NCBI GenBank assembly: GCA_028279875.1
Contig: JANQMU010000028.1
Span: forward strand, 1-33,693
Reading direction: 5' to 3'
Length of the DNA stretch: 33,693 nt
From: Rhizobiaceae bacterium
GTDB taxonomy: Bacteria; Pseudomonadota; Alphaproteobacteria; Rhizobiales; Rhizobiaceae
Below the pieces are notes generated by a model, which ran no database searches, was not told the DNA's origin, and saw only the letters and a program-made list of their open reading frames with translations. A program made the translations under genes and the position numbers. Position 1 is the first letter of the stretch. Each line of letters opens with the position of its first letter. Positions 16,853 to 26,817 of this stretch are shown piece after piece.

Positions 16853-17614
16853 GTGAGCCCGGCAAGCGCTGCTGAACCACAATGGACCGACACCAAACGA
16901 GCGGACGCCGCGACCGCACAACCGGAGCGTCCGTCATCCGGCGGTGCGGCGGAACTCGGCCCGGCCCGCCCGGTCAATTTGCGGGAGCTTGTCTACGATC
17001 AGCTCAAGGATGCCTTCATGGGCGGCTATTTCGCACCCGGCGACTATCTCAACCTGCGGGAACTGGCCAAACAATTCGAGACCAGCATCACGCCGGTCCG
17101 TGAGGCCGTGCGCCGGCTGGTCGCCGAAGGCGCGCTGATCGATGCGCCGGCGCGCGCGCTGCGCGTGCCGCCCCTGCGCCGATCGCGGCTCGTCGACCTC
17201 AAACAGGCCCGCCTCGGCATTGAAGGCATGGTGACCGAGCTTGCGGTCGCCCGGGCCACGCCGCAGGATATCGGTGAGTTGGAAGCCATTCTGGATGCAG
17301 CCGTCGCCGGTGAGCCGAACACGCCTGCCGACGAGTTGAAGTCCAATCGCCTGTTCCACTTTTCGCTCTACCGCATCAGCCGTTCGCCGACCCTGTTGCG
17401 GTTCGTGGAAAGCCTGTGGATGCAATACGGACCGTTCCTGCACCTCATCCACCACACGATCGATCCCAACATCCGCGGCAGCAACAAGGATCATCTGCGG
17501 ATCGTTGCCGCCGCCCGCAAAGGCAATGCGGTGGCTGCCCGAGAAGCGCTGGTCACCGACGTTTCCCGGTCTTTCGATATTCTCGACGCCTACACTCAGA
17601 GCCCATCCCGATAG
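16853..17614 (+). CDS. GntR-family transcriptional regulator, FCD subfamily
   Basis: A 253-aa regulator. After a low-complexity N-terminus of about 45 residues comes the winged helix (LRELVYDQLKDAFMGGYFAPGDYL, then ETSITPVREAVRRLVAEGAL). The all-helical FCD ligand domain follows, with candidate metal or ligand residues in LFHFSLYRIS and KDHLRIVAAARKGN. The frame opens at a TTG at 16772, but the GTG at 16853 follows AGGAGGA and is preferred. It is divergent from the TIGR04076/AKR/Liv/AKR-Rid operon with an inverted repeat between, so it is probably that operon's local repressor or sensor. The ligand is likely the imported compound or an intermediate. Confidence 0.9.
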   Translation: MSPASAAEPQWTDTKRADAATAQPERPSSGGAAELGPARPVNLRELVYDQLKDAFMGGYFAPGDYLNLRELAKQFETSITPVREAVRRLVAEGALIDAPARALRVPPLRRSRLVDLKQARLGIEGMVTELAVARATPQDIGELEAILDAAVAGEPNTPADELKSNRLFHFSLYRISRSPTLLRFVESLWMQYGPFLHLIHHTIDPNIRGSNKDHLRIVAAARKGNAVAAREALVTDVSRSFDILDAYTQSPSR

Positions 17615-17680
17615 TGTCGCCCTCCGGCCGATGCATGGAAGCCATGCTGAATCAGCACTGCTGAACCGGCGGTGCGGCCG

Positions 17681-17686
17681 CTATAT
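17681..17686 (+). promoter_or_regulatory. CTATAT -10-like element before the 51-codon ORF
   Basis: CTATAT matches the -10 form common in rhizobia and lies 41 bases before the ATG at 17727. No good -35 is seen at 17 bases upstream, so it is only a possible promoter. Confidence 0.25.
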
Positions 17687-17726
17687 TGCATTGCAGTGAA
17701 ACACATCACATCCGGAGACCGAACCG

Positions 17727-17882
17727 ATGAATCTCAACAGGATATTCGACACCATCCGCGCATCCAGAAATGTCAGCTACGCCATCAATGAGGGGCGCAA
17801 GCCGGCACAGCGCGATCTGGCGGTTCTCGGAATCGCCGACATTTTCGACGCCCACCGTCGGGCCCGCAAGCCGATCGACTGA
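17727..17882 (+). CDS. 51-aa small protein, possibly DUF1127-like
   Basis: An ATG preceded by CGGAGACC at suitable distance opens 51 codons ending in TGA. The product is basic and soluble. Its C-terminal half (QRDLAVLGIADIFDAHRRAR) loosely resembles the RELADLGI...DI pattern of DUF1127 small proteins of alphaproteobacteria, some of which affect RNA turnover or phosphate and stress responses. The resemblance is weak. A 7-bp inverted repeat GCCGCAA/TTGCGGC (17902-17927) follows the stop, without a T-run. The ORF stands alone between gntR and the SLC13 gene. Confidence 0.5.
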   Translation: MNLNRIFDTIRASRNVSYAINEGRKPAQRDLAVLGIADIFDAHRRARKPID

Positions 17883-18020
17883 TCTAGGCTGTGGTGACCT
17901 TGCCGCAACGGCGCCGCCGATTGCGGCGCTGAATTCCCGGCATCCGCTTGTATCCGGACCCGAAGCTGATATCGATGACGCACGACCGCGTGACGATGAC
18001 AGGATTCGGGGACCGGGGAC

Positions 18021-19796
18021 ATGACCGTCGAACAGGCTGAGCTATTCGCACTCTTCGCGGCGGTCTTTGCCATGCTGTTCTGGGGCCGCTGGCGTTATGA
18101 CCTCGTGGCCTTCTGCGCCCTGCTGGTGGCGCTTGTCCTGGGGCTGGTTCCCACCGACCAGGCATTTTCCGGCTTTGGCCATCCCGCGACGATCATCGTC
18201 GCGCTGGTGCTGGTCGTCTCGCGCGGCCTGTTGAACTCCGGAGCCATCGACCTGATCACCCGCCGGCTGATCGATGCAGGGCGAAGCACGGCGGCCCATA
18301 TCGCCCTGATGAGCGGCGTCGGCGCTGTTCTTTCGGCCTTCATGAACAATGTCGCGGCGATGGCGCTGCTCATGCCGGTGGACCTGCAGGCGGCAAAGAA
18401 GGCCGGACGTCCGATTCGCCGCACCCTGATGCCGCTTTCCTTCGCCACCATTCTCGGCGGTATGGTGACGCTCATCGGCACGCCGCCCAACATCATCATT
18501 GCGTCCTTTCGCGAGGATGCCCTCGGCGCGCCCTTCAACATGTTCGATTTCACGCCGGTCGGTGCGGCCGTCGCCATCACAGGCATTGCCTTTGTCGCCC
18601 TGATCGGCTGGCGTCTGATCCCGAGCGGCGACGGTGACGATGCCCCGCCGGACGATCTCATGGCCCTTGACGGCTATCTGGCCGAACTCGTCGTTCCGGA
18701 AGGCTGCAAGGCGGTCGGCCAGGAGGTTCGCGACCTCTATCCCATCGGCGACAAGGACGATGTCGCCATTCTCGGCGTGATCCGCAACGGCAAGAGGCTG
18801 GGCGGCTTTTCGTCAACCGTGGTGCTGCGGGCCAAGGACATGCTGGTGGTCGAAGCCACGGCCGAAGACATTGACCGGTTTCGCGGAGCGCTCGGTCTGG
18901 AATATTTCGGCGAACGCCCAAGCGACCAGGCCATCGCCAGCGATCTCAAGCTGATGGAAGTGGTGGTGCCGCGCGAGTCGCGCCTTGCCGGCCGCTCGGC
19001 CATCTCCATGCGGTTGCGCGCCCGCCGCGAGGTCACCCTGCTCGGCATTTCCCGGCAGGGCAAGCGCTTCGCCAAACGCATCCGCCATGAAAAGGTGCGG
19101 CCGGGCGATATCCTGCTGCTGCTCGGCACCGCTGACCGGCTGCCCGATGTTGTCAACTGGCTGGGCGTGCTGCCGCTGGCCGAACGCGGCCTCACCGTCA
19201 CCCAGCACCGCAAGGCCTGGCTGGCGGTCGGCGTCTTCGCCGCCGCGATTGCCGTGTCGGCCTTCGGTTTTCTCTATCTCGCCACCGCCCTGGCGATCGT
19301 CGTCGCGCTCTATGTGATTCTCGATATCGTGCCCATCCGCAATGTCTACGATCATATCGAATGGCCGGTGGTGGTGCTTCTCGGCAGCATGATTCCGCTC
19401 GGCGTTGCGCTGGAAAATGTCGGCGGCACCGCCCTGATCGCCGGCGAGATCGTCAACCTTGCCGCGGGCCTGCCCTCCTGGGTGGTCCTGACCGCGCTGA
19501 TGGTCGTTATCATGACGCTTTCCGACGTGCTCAACAACACCGCGACCGCCGTGATCGGCGCGCCGATCGCCGTCGATATCGCCGCCCGGCTGAACGCCAA
19601 TCCCGACGGCTTCCTGATGGCGGTGGCGGTTGCTGCCTCCTGCGCCTTTCTCACCCCGATCGGGCACAAGAACAACACGCTGATCATGGGTCCGGGCGGC
19701 TACAAGTTCGGCGACTACTGGCGCACCGGCCTGCCGCTCGAGATCATCGTCATCGCGGTCGCCGTACCGGTCATTCTGGTGGTCTTCCCGCTATAG
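18021..19796 (+). CDS. SLC13-family permease with two internal RCK_C (TrkA-C) domains
   Basis: Inner-membrane transporter of 591 aa of the divalent-anion/sodium symporter (SLC13, CitMHS-like) group. Hydrophobic helices fill residues 1-200 and 390-590. Two soluble RCK_C repeats lie between them, at about 220-300 (beginning LVVPEGCKAVGQEV) and 310-372 (beginning MEVVVPRESRLAG, ending LLLLGTADRL). Each membrane half has an NN-containing substrate/ion motif: FMNNVAAMALLMPV and LSDVLNNTATAVIGAPIA. This architecture is common in bacterial sulfate or dicarboxylate carriers; the substrate is not readable. The ATG at 18021 follows GGGGAC. No partner gene is adjacent. Confidence 0.9.
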   Translation: MTVEQAELFALFAAVFAMLFWGRWRYDLVAFCALLVALVLGLVPTDQAFSGFGHPATIIVALVLVVSRGLLNSGAIDLITRRLIDAGRSTAAHIALMSGVGAVLSAFMNNVAAMALLMPVDLQAAKKAGRPIRRTLMPLSFATILGGMVTLIGTPPNIIIASFREDALGAPFNMFDFTPVGAAVAITGIAFVALIGWRLIPSGDGDDAPPDDLMALDGYLAELVVPEGCKAVGQEVRDLYPIGDKDDVAILGVIRNGKRLGGFSSTVVLRAKDMLVVEATAEDIDRFRGALGLEYFGERPSDQAIASDLKLMEVVVPRESRLAGRSAISMRLRARREVTLLGISRQGKRFAKRIRHEKVRPGDILLLLGTADRLPDVVNWLGVLPLAERGLTVTQHRKAWLAVGVFAAAIAVSAFGFLYLATALAIVVALYVILDIVPIRNVYDHIEWPVVVLLGSMIPLGVALENVGGTALIAGEIVNLAAGLPSWVVLTALMVVIMTLSDVLNNTATAVIGAPIAVDIAARLNANPDGFLMAVAVAASCAFLTPIGHKNNTLIMGPGGYKFGDYWRTGLPLEIIVIAVAVPVILVVFPL

Positions 19797-19834
19797 AGCC
19801 CATCGGGACTTTCATGGGGCGCCTGATACCCAGG

Positions 19835-19951
19835 TCAAAAGGCCAGCATCATCGCGAGGCCGCCGAACAGAACCGCGGCGATCATCAGCCCCGAAATGAT
19901 CAGGACCACCCTGTGCCAAAACCGTCTGCCCATCTGCCTGCCCGCTCCCAT
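19835..19951 (-). CDS. Possible 38-aa single-pass membrane protein
   Basis: The minus-strand ATG at 19951 (or the in-frame ATG six codons later) opens a short frame: a basic start (GRRFWHR) followed by one hydrophobic helix VVLIISGLMIAAVLFGGLAM to the end. A positively charged N-terminus before a single helix is a typical small-membrane-protein layout. There is no strong Shine-Dalgarno. It occupies the gap between the SLC13 gene and recQ, which otherwise shows no gene; composition alone is weak evidence. Confidence 0.35.
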   Translation of the reverse strand: MGAGRQMGRRFWHRVVLIISGLMIAAVLFGGLAMMLAF

Positions 19952-20104
19952 GGAACACGTCCGGAGCGTAGCGCCGTTGATGCCCAGCGCCAAATGCCAA
20001 TTGCCGATTAACAGCGGCGCGCGGCTGGTATATGACCGTTTGGGAGGTGGTGCGGCCGGCCCTGGCCGCCATTGCGAATTCACTTGCCAGACAAGGGATC
20101 TGTT

Positions 20105-21913
<1,809 letters not shown>

Positions 21914-21934
21914 ATCGCCTTACCCGGATAACGA

Positions 21935-21966
21935 GACACCGCCTGGCATGGTGTCGCTGGGCGGTG
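21935..21966 (+). other. Overlapping stem-loop possibilities after recQ
   Basis: GACACC/GGTGTC (21935-21955) and CACCGCC/GGCGGTG (21937-21966) are two mutually exclusive hairpins between the convergent recQ and Rieske genes. There is no T-run; the element may slow or end transcription, but that is uncertain. Confidence 0.3.
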
Positions 21967-22077
21967 CATATCAATGCGCAAGCGGCAACTTGCTTCCCAC
22001 TCGCGCTGTAGTCAGGCAATTTCCTGATTGCCCCCGGCGGAAAGCTGGTCGAAGACGCCCGCAGGGAGGGCTGAGCG

Positions 22078-23100
22078 CTACACCTGCTCCGCCTCGATGC
22101 GCTTGTCCAGAGCGCGGCGGAACAGTTTGGCGCCGGCGTCGAGCCCGAGATCGATATGGGGTGTGGCCTTGTGTTTCATGCCCTCATGCACGGCCTCGAG
22201 AACCACGCGGTCCTCGTTGAACGCCATGACCGCGCCGTCATTCATCTGTTTCGAGATCGCCTTGTCGTTGGGATCGGTATTGCGGTGCTGGAACCAGATA
22301 TATTTCGACCGGTCCTCATCGATCGGCGTCATGAAATTGTAGGAGATATTCACATAGGTCTTGTCGACCGGCGGCGCATCCGGCCCGCCGGTTCCCGCGG
22401 GGGTATAGATCGACCGGTTCAGCCCGATCGCCGGAAAACACATCTCGTAATGCTGCTTGCGGTCGCAATGGCCGTTGAACTTCACCAGGCCCGCATAATA
22501 GGGTGATGGCGGCTGATCGTAGATCCACCGGGAGACGACGATGCCGCGGTCGGTCTTCTCGACGTCCAGCGGCGTGCCGTCCGTGCCGCCGCCGGCAAAT
22601 GAGGTGACATGCACCCAGGCGACATGGCTCGGATCCAGCAGGTTGTCGACGATCCACAGATAGTTGCAGGCGATTTCCATCTCGCCGCCATCGGTATAGC
22701 CCCATGTCGGATTGTCGAAATTCTCGATCGGAAAGATCGTCTCCGGATCCGCCTTCTCCGGATCGCCCATCCAGATCCACAGCAGCCGGTATCGGTCGAC
22801 GACCGGATAGGACCGGACCCGCGCCTTCTGCGGCAGCAGGTCGGGCTGGGTGGGTGATGCCACACAGGCGCCACCGCAATCGAATGTCAGGCCGTGATAG
22901 CCGCACTCGACCGTGTCGCCCTTGAGATTGCCCATGGACAGCGGCAGCTTGCGGTGCGGACAGGCATCTTCGAGCGCCACGGGTGTTCCGGCTTCGGTTC
23001 TGTAGAACACGATATTCTCGCCGAGCAGGGTCTCGGCCTTCAAGGCGCGGCCATAATCCTTGCTCCAGCCGGCGACATACCACGTGTTCCGCAAAAACAT
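22078..23100 (-). CDS. VanA-type Rieske non-heme iron oxygenase (O/N-demethylase-like)
   Basis: Oxygenase component, 340 aa, of the family that includes vanillate O-demethylase VanA. The Rieske [2Fe-2S] ligands are Cys47, His49, Cys66 and His69 (CPHRK and CGYHG). The mononuclear iron site shows NLLDPSHVAWVH with His159 and His164, and Asp152 or Asp156 as the bridge residue. It needs a reductase (VanB type), which is not in the window. The ATG at 23100 follows GGGAGAAAACCGG. The gene lies 116 bases after the lysR stop on the same strand, and an ATTAG-N5-CTAAT site is 86 bases upstream, so it is probably the target of that regulator. The substrate is likely a methoxylated or N-methylated compound. 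Confidence 0.9.
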   Translation of the reverse strand: MFLRNTWYVAGWSKDYGRALKAETLLGENIVFYRTEAGTPVALEDACPHRKLPLSMGNLKGDTVECGYHGLTFDCGGACVASPTQPDLLPQKARVRSYPVVDRYRLLWIWMGDPEKADPETIFPIENFDNPTWGYTDGGEMEIACNYLWIVDNLLDPSHVAWVHVTSFAGGGTDGTPLDVEKTDRGIVVSRWIYDQPPSPYYAGLVKFNGHCDRKQHYEMCFPAIGLNRSIYTPAGTGGPDAPPVDKTYVNISYNFMTPIDEDRSKYIWFQHRNTDPNDKAISKQMNDGAVMAFNEDRVVLEAVHEGMKHKATPHIDLGLDAGAKLFRRALDKRIEAEQV

Positions 23101-23186
23101 CCGGTTTTCTCCCGTTCCTTTGTAGGTTCGAAGGATTCTAGTGGCCCCGTTCCGTCCGCCGCAAGGCCAATTCCATAATCTCCGCG

Positions 23187-23201
23187 ATTAGCGAACCTAA
23201 T
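23187..23201. promoter_or_regulatory. LysR-type box ATTAG-CGAAC-CTAAT upstream of the Rieske gene
   Basis: A 15-bp interrupted palindrome lies 86 bases before the oxygenase start. It shares 13 of 15 bases with a second copy at 24147-24161, in front of lysR. As I recall, CTAAT is the core described for GcvA-type regulators, the group this LysR protein resembles. Confidence 0.7.
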
Positions 23202-23216
23202 AGCCGGCCGGGCCTG

Positions 23217-24146
23217 TCACACCGCATAGCCGGCCATATCCGGCATCGCCTCCACCTCCTCGGCCAGCCAATCCATGAACACCTGCATGTAATCGCGCTG
23301 GGCGGTGTGTTTGTTGCACACCAGCCAATAGGCATATTCCGAACCGACCAGGGTCGGGAAGGGAAACACCAGCCTGCCCTCGCTTAACGCATCGATGACC
23401 AGCGGTTCGCGGCCGAGCGCCACGCCGCCGCCCTTGATTGCCGCCTGCACCGGCATATTGGCCTGGCCGAAGCGGCGGGTCCGGTTGAGGCGCGGCAGTT
23501 CGACACCCGCCTGCTGCGCCCAGAAGGCCCAGGTCGGCGGATTGCCCTGATGGTCCCATATTTCGTCCAGCAACACCGTATGCCGCGAAAGGTGGGAGAT
23601 GTCGTTCAGCGGCGGATCGCCCTCGGGAAGATCCGGCGAACAGACCGGGCAGACGCGCTCCGACATCAGCAGCCGGGTGAACAGATTCGGATATTTCCCG
23701 GTGCCGTAGCGGATCGACAGGCTGGTATCGTCCGGTGTGATCGACGTGAACACGGAGTTGGTGGTGATCGACACCGGCAGGTCGGGATAGCTCTGGTCGA
23801 AATTGATCAGCCTTGGAAACAGCCAGTTGAGGGCGAAACCGGGAGGGCAGGACAGCACGATCATCTGTTCGTTGCTATGCCGCTTTTTCAGGTGGTTGCA
23901 GACCTCGATGATCTTGCCGAGGCCGCTGCTGATCGCTTCGGCAAGCTGCTGTCCGTCCTCGGTGGCGACCGTACTGTGCGACGAGCGGATCAGCAATTTG
24001 CGCCCCATCCACTCCTCAAGCGCCTTGACGTGCTGGCTGACGGAACTCTGGGTGACACCGAGTTCCTCGGCCGCCCGGTTGAAGCCGCGCAGCCGGGCCA
24101 CCGCCTCGAAGACCCTCAGCGCTGTGAACGGCAAGTTTTGCATCAT
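23217..24146 (-). CDS. LysR-family transcriptional regulator, GcvA-like
   Basis: DNA-binding regulator of 309 aa. The N-terminal helix-turn-helix LPFTALRVFEAVARLRGFNRAAEELGV-type block followed by TQSSVSQHVKALEEW is typical of the GcvA/AmpR group. The C-terminal part is the LysR substrate-sensing domain (FALNWLFPRLINF, then GGVALGREPLV). The frame runs back to 24314, but the ATG pair at 24146/24143 matches the family start. The palindrome ATTAG-N5-CTAAT touches the start codon (24147-24161), so bound protein would cover the ribosome-binding area's promoter and repress its own gene. It lies between the transporter genes and the Rieske oxygenase on the same strand and probably controls the latter. 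Confidence 0.92.
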   Translation of the reverse strand: MMQNLPFTALRVFEAVARLRGFNRAAEELGVTQSSVSQHVKALEEWMGRKLLIRSSHSTVATEDGQQLAEAISSGLGKIIEVCNHLKKRHSNEQMIVLSCPPGFALNWLFPRLINFDQSYPDLPVSITTNSVFTSITPDDTSLSIRYGTGKYPNLFTRLLMSERVCPVCSPDLPEGDPPLNDISHLSRHTVLLDEIWDHQGNPPTWAFWAQQAGVELPRLNRTRRFGQANMPVQAAIKGGGVALGREPLVIDALSEGRLVFPFPTLVGSEYAYWLVCNKHTAQRDYMQVFMDWLAEEVEAMPDMAGYAV

Positions 24147-24161
24147 ATTAGAAAACCTAAT
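24147..24161. promoter_or_regulatory. LysR-type box ATTAG-AAAAC-CTAAT at the lysR start
   Basis: The second copy of the palindrome lies immediately upstream of the lysR ATG. Compared with the copy at 23187 only two spacer bases differ. The position suggests autoregulation. Confidence 0.7.
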
Positions 24162-24210
24162 GACACGGCTGATGCACCTCAAGCCCGTTCGTCGACGGTC
24201 CTGCAGAGTC

Positions 24211-25098
24211 CTACGTATCGACCGCCCGGCCCCGGGTCTCGAGCCTTCGAAACAGCAGGGACAGACCGAAGCAGATGACGAAATACATCGCCGCCGTGGT
24301 GATCCAGGCCTCAAAGATGGCCCGGGTCGACGAGACCAGTTCGACCGTGGAGTAGGTCAGTTCCTGGACCGACACGAGGGAGATGATCGAACTGTATTTG
24401 ATCAGCGTGATGAACTCATTGGCCAGCGGCGGTAGCACCCTCTTGAACGCCTGCGGAAGGACGATGAAGCGCATCTCGTCGAGCCGGCTCAGGCCGATCG
24501 TCTGGGCCGCCTCCCTCTGGCCCCGGTCGACGGACTGGATGCCGGCCCGCACGATCTCGCCGACAAAGGCGCTTTCGAACAGCGCCAGCACGATGATGCC
24601 CGAGATCAGCGACGGAAACCGCCGCATGTCGCCGAAAAAGAACTCCCAGATATGAGCATTGTCCTGCTTGGCGATGGCGCGCGCCCATTTTTCGATACCG
24701 AGCGCCGCAACCAGTTGTTCCGACAGGAAAAAATAGAAGATGAAAAGCACCACCACGGGCGGAATGTTGCGCAGGAATTCCACATAGGTGCGCGCCAGCA
24801 GCCGCACGGTCAGATTGTTGGCGCACCGTCCGATGCCCAGAATCGTTCCGAAGACCAGCGCCAGGATGCTGGCGAAGATACATACCCGGACGGAGGCGAT
24901 CAGGCCCTTGAGCAGGAGATTGGCGACCCACTGGCCGGTCGATTCATCATAGCGGATGATGTAATTGGGGATGATGCCCCAGTTCCATTTGTAGTTCAGC
25001 GTGCCGTCGATACGCATCCACACGAAGGTGATGAAGGACGCGACAACGATCAGGATCAGATAATCCAGCCAGTGTAATTTCTGCAGATGCTTGACCAC
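24211..25098 (-). CDS. Polar-amino-acid-type ABC transporter permease
   Basis: Inner-membrane permease of the His/Glu/Arg/opine family, 295 aa from the start chosen here. It has a long N-terminal helix (LDYLILIVVASFITFVW), then a periplasmic stretch of about 60 residues, then the core with ARTYVEFLRNIPPVVVLF and the EAA loop EAAQTIGLSRLDEMRFIVLP that docks on the ATPase. GTG codons at 25128, 25113 and 25098 are possible starts; the first lies inside a strong hairpin, and the last has GGGGAC at good spacing. The gene follows its binding protein and precedes lysR by 64 bases. No ATPase is in this unit. Confidence 0.9.
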   Translation of the reverse strand: MVKHLQKLHWLDYLILIVVASFITFVWMRIDGTLNYKWNWGIIPNYIIRYDESTGQWVANLLLKGLIASVRVCIFASILALVFGTILGIGRCANNLTVRLLARTYVEFLRNIPPVVVLFIFYFFLSEQLVAALGIEKWARAIAKQDNAHIWEFFFGDMRRFPSLISGIIVLALFESAFVGEIVRAGIQSVDRGQREAAQTIGLSRLDEMRFIVLPQAFKRVLPPLANEFITLIKYSSIISLVSVQELTYSTVELVSSTRAIFEAWITTAAMYFVICFGLSLLFRRLETRGRAVDT

Positions 25099-25121
25099 AG
25101 CGGTCCCCGGCACGGTTGATG

Positions 25122-25149
25122 CCGGCACCCGGAAGAGGCCGGGTGCCGG
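25122..25149 (-). repeat. Intercistronic stem-loop after the binding-protein gene
   Basis: CCGGCACCCGG and CCGGGTGCCGG form a perfect 11-bp stem with a 6-base loop between the binding-protein stop (25165) and the permease. There is no T-run. Such hairpins commonly protect the abundant binding-protein mRNA and lower expression of the gene after it. Confidence 0.6.
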
Positions 25150-25164
25150 CCGGTTGTTCTGGCC

Positions 25165-25998
25165 CTACTGGTCGACGAGGTCCTGCCAGTCCAGCGACTT
25201 GAACCAGTAGTTCTGGCGCTCCTCGAGCCAGCCGTTGCGCCAATGCATCTGGATCCAGTTGTTGAAGAAATTCAGCGCGTCCGGATCCCCCTTGCGAAGC
25301 GCGAAGGCTTCGCCCGACTGCACGAACACCTTGTCGAGCGGCTTGTGCAGCGTTTCGGGATATTTGGCGACATCATGGGTCGGCCCCGGCTCGGACGCCA
25401 TGGTCGCATGGGCGTTGCCGTTCAGCACTTCCTGGGTCGCCGCACCGTCCTCGTCGAACAGCCGCAGGGTTGCGTTCGGAAAGACGGTCTGGATCACGGT
25501 CGCCGGCGTCGCACCGCGGCGGGCGGCGAAGGTGACGTCCGGATTGTTGAAATCAGCTTCCGAAAAACCTTCGGTCATGGATTTGTTGCCGACGATCGTC
25601 AGGCCCGAAAAGGCGTAAGGCTCGGTGAAATTGACCGTCAGATTGCGCGCCGGGGTGATCGACATTCCGCTGATGATGACATCGAACTTGCCCGAAATAA
25701 GCGCCGGGATGATGCCGTCCCAGGCGGTCGGAACGAATTCCGGATCGAGGCCCATATCGGCGGCCAGCTTGCGGCCGACATCGAGTTCGAAGCCGATCAG
25801 TTCGCCGTTCTTGTCGCGCATCGACCAAGGTACGAAAAGCGACAGTCCGATTTTCAGCGCGCCGCGTTCCTTGGCGGCTTCGAGCGCGCTTTCGCTCGAC
25901 AGTTCCTTGGCCACCTGCTGCGCGCCCGATGTCGTGGCCACGCTCATGGCCACCGCGACCGCGGCGGCTCCGACCAGCATGCGTCTCATCATATTCAT
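25165..25998 (-). CDS. Polar-amino-acid-type ABC transporter substrate-binding protein
   Basis: Periplasmic binding protein of the SBP_bac_3 family, 277 aa, with a clear signal peptide (MNMMRRMLVGAAAVAVAMSV, cleavage near SGA/QQ). Family motifs include GALKIGLSLFVPWSMRD, IGFELDVGRKLAADMG, the lobe-closing block GIIPALISGKFDVIISGMSITPAR-like (in two pieces) and EPYAFSGLTIV. AGGAGGGA precedes the ATG at 25998. It lies 24 bases after one permease and 66 before the other, so it serves this heterodimeric permease pair. The ligand is unknown, probably an amino acid, amine or opine-like compound. Confidence 0.92.
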   Translation of the reverse strand: MNMMRRMLVGAAAVAVAMSVATTSGAQQVAKELSSESALEAAKERGALKIGLSLFVPWSMRDKNGELIGFELDVGRKLAADMGLDPEFVPTAWDGIIPALISGKFDVIISGMSITPARNLTVNFTEPYAFSGLTIVGNKSMTEGFSEADFNNPDVTFAARRGATPATVIQTVFPNATLRLFDEDGAATQEVLNGNAHATMASEPGPTHDVAKYPETLHKPLDKVFVQSGEAFALRKGDPDALNFFNNWIQMHWRNGWLEERQNYWFKSLDWQDLVDQ

Positions 25999-26022
25999 GG
26001 ATTCCCTCCTACAGGATTGTGC

Positions 26023-26817
26023 TTAGGTTCGGCTGACAGCCAGGCGGGTTTCCAGATAGGAAACGAACGCCGACAAGATGACTGTGACAACCATGTAAAC
26101 CGCCGCGATCGTGAACCAGATTTCGAAGCTCATGAACGTGTCGGAGATGATGTTTCGTCCGACGGTCGTGAGTTCGACCACGGCAATCACACTGACAATG
26201 GCGGAATTCTTGATCATATGGATGGCTTCGCCGGTGAGCGGCGGCAGCATCATGCGGATGGATTGCGGCAGGACAACAAACCGGTAGGTTTCGTATTTCG
26301 ACAGGCCGATCGTCTGCGCCGCCTCCCATTGCCCCTTCGCGACGGCAACGATGCCGGCCCTGAACACCTCCGAAATCTGCGCCGACTGGAACAGGGCGAG
26401 GCACAGGACGCTGGCCATAAACCGGTCGAGACCGAAGATCGGTCCGAGGACATAATAGCAAAGATAGAGCAGCACCAGCAGCGGCAGGTTGCGCATCAGT
26501 TCGATGATGACATTGGAAAAGGCGCGCCCGACGATCAGGGTCGACAGGCGCAGGGACGCGATGATCGCACCCATGAGAACGGAAATGACGAAGGAGACGG
26601 AGGCGATCACCAGGGTCCCGATGAGACCGAGCGGAATGTCGCCCCAACTGAAGCCGTTGGTGTCGACCTTGTAGAAAAACTGCGGGACGCGATACCACTG
26701 CCAGTTGTATCCGATGCTTTGCGCGCCGGCGTAAGAAGCGAAGACGATCAGGCCCATAATGATCAGATAGAGCCCGATGGAAACCGGTGCCGACGATGTC
26801 AGCGCGCGCAGGGTCAT
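26023..26817 (-). CDS. Polar-amino-acid-type ABC transporter permease
   Basis: Partner permease of 264 aa, first gene of the minus-strand unit. It has an N-terminal helix and a periplasmic section NWQWYRVPQFFYKVDTNGF, then core helices with VIIELMRNLPLLVLLYL and the EAA loop EAAQTIGLSKYETYRFVVLP. The C-terminal motif SYLETRLAV is normal for the family. The ATG at 26817 follows GAGAGAC. It is divergent from the XRE-cupin regulator at 27132, with an AT-rich region of 314 bases between. Confidence 0.92.
   Translation of the reverse strand: MTLRALTSSAPVSIGLYLIIMGLIVFASYAGAQSIGYNWQWYRVPQFFYKVDTNGFSWGDIPLGLIGTLVIASVSFVISVLMGAIIASLRLSTLIVGRAFSNVIIELMRNLPLLVLLYLCYYVLGPIFGLDRFMASVLCLALFQSAQISEVFRAGIVAVAKGQWEAAQTIGLSKYETYRFVVLPQSIRMMLPPLTGEAIHMIKNSAIVSVIAVVELTTVGRNIISDTFMSFEIWFTIAAVYMVVTVILSAFVSYLETRLAVSRT

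Noticed and set aside
17902..17927. Inverted repeat GCCGCAA/TTGCGGC after the 51-codon ORF as a terminator
   Set aside because: There is no T-run and the arms are short; mentioned only with the small ORF.
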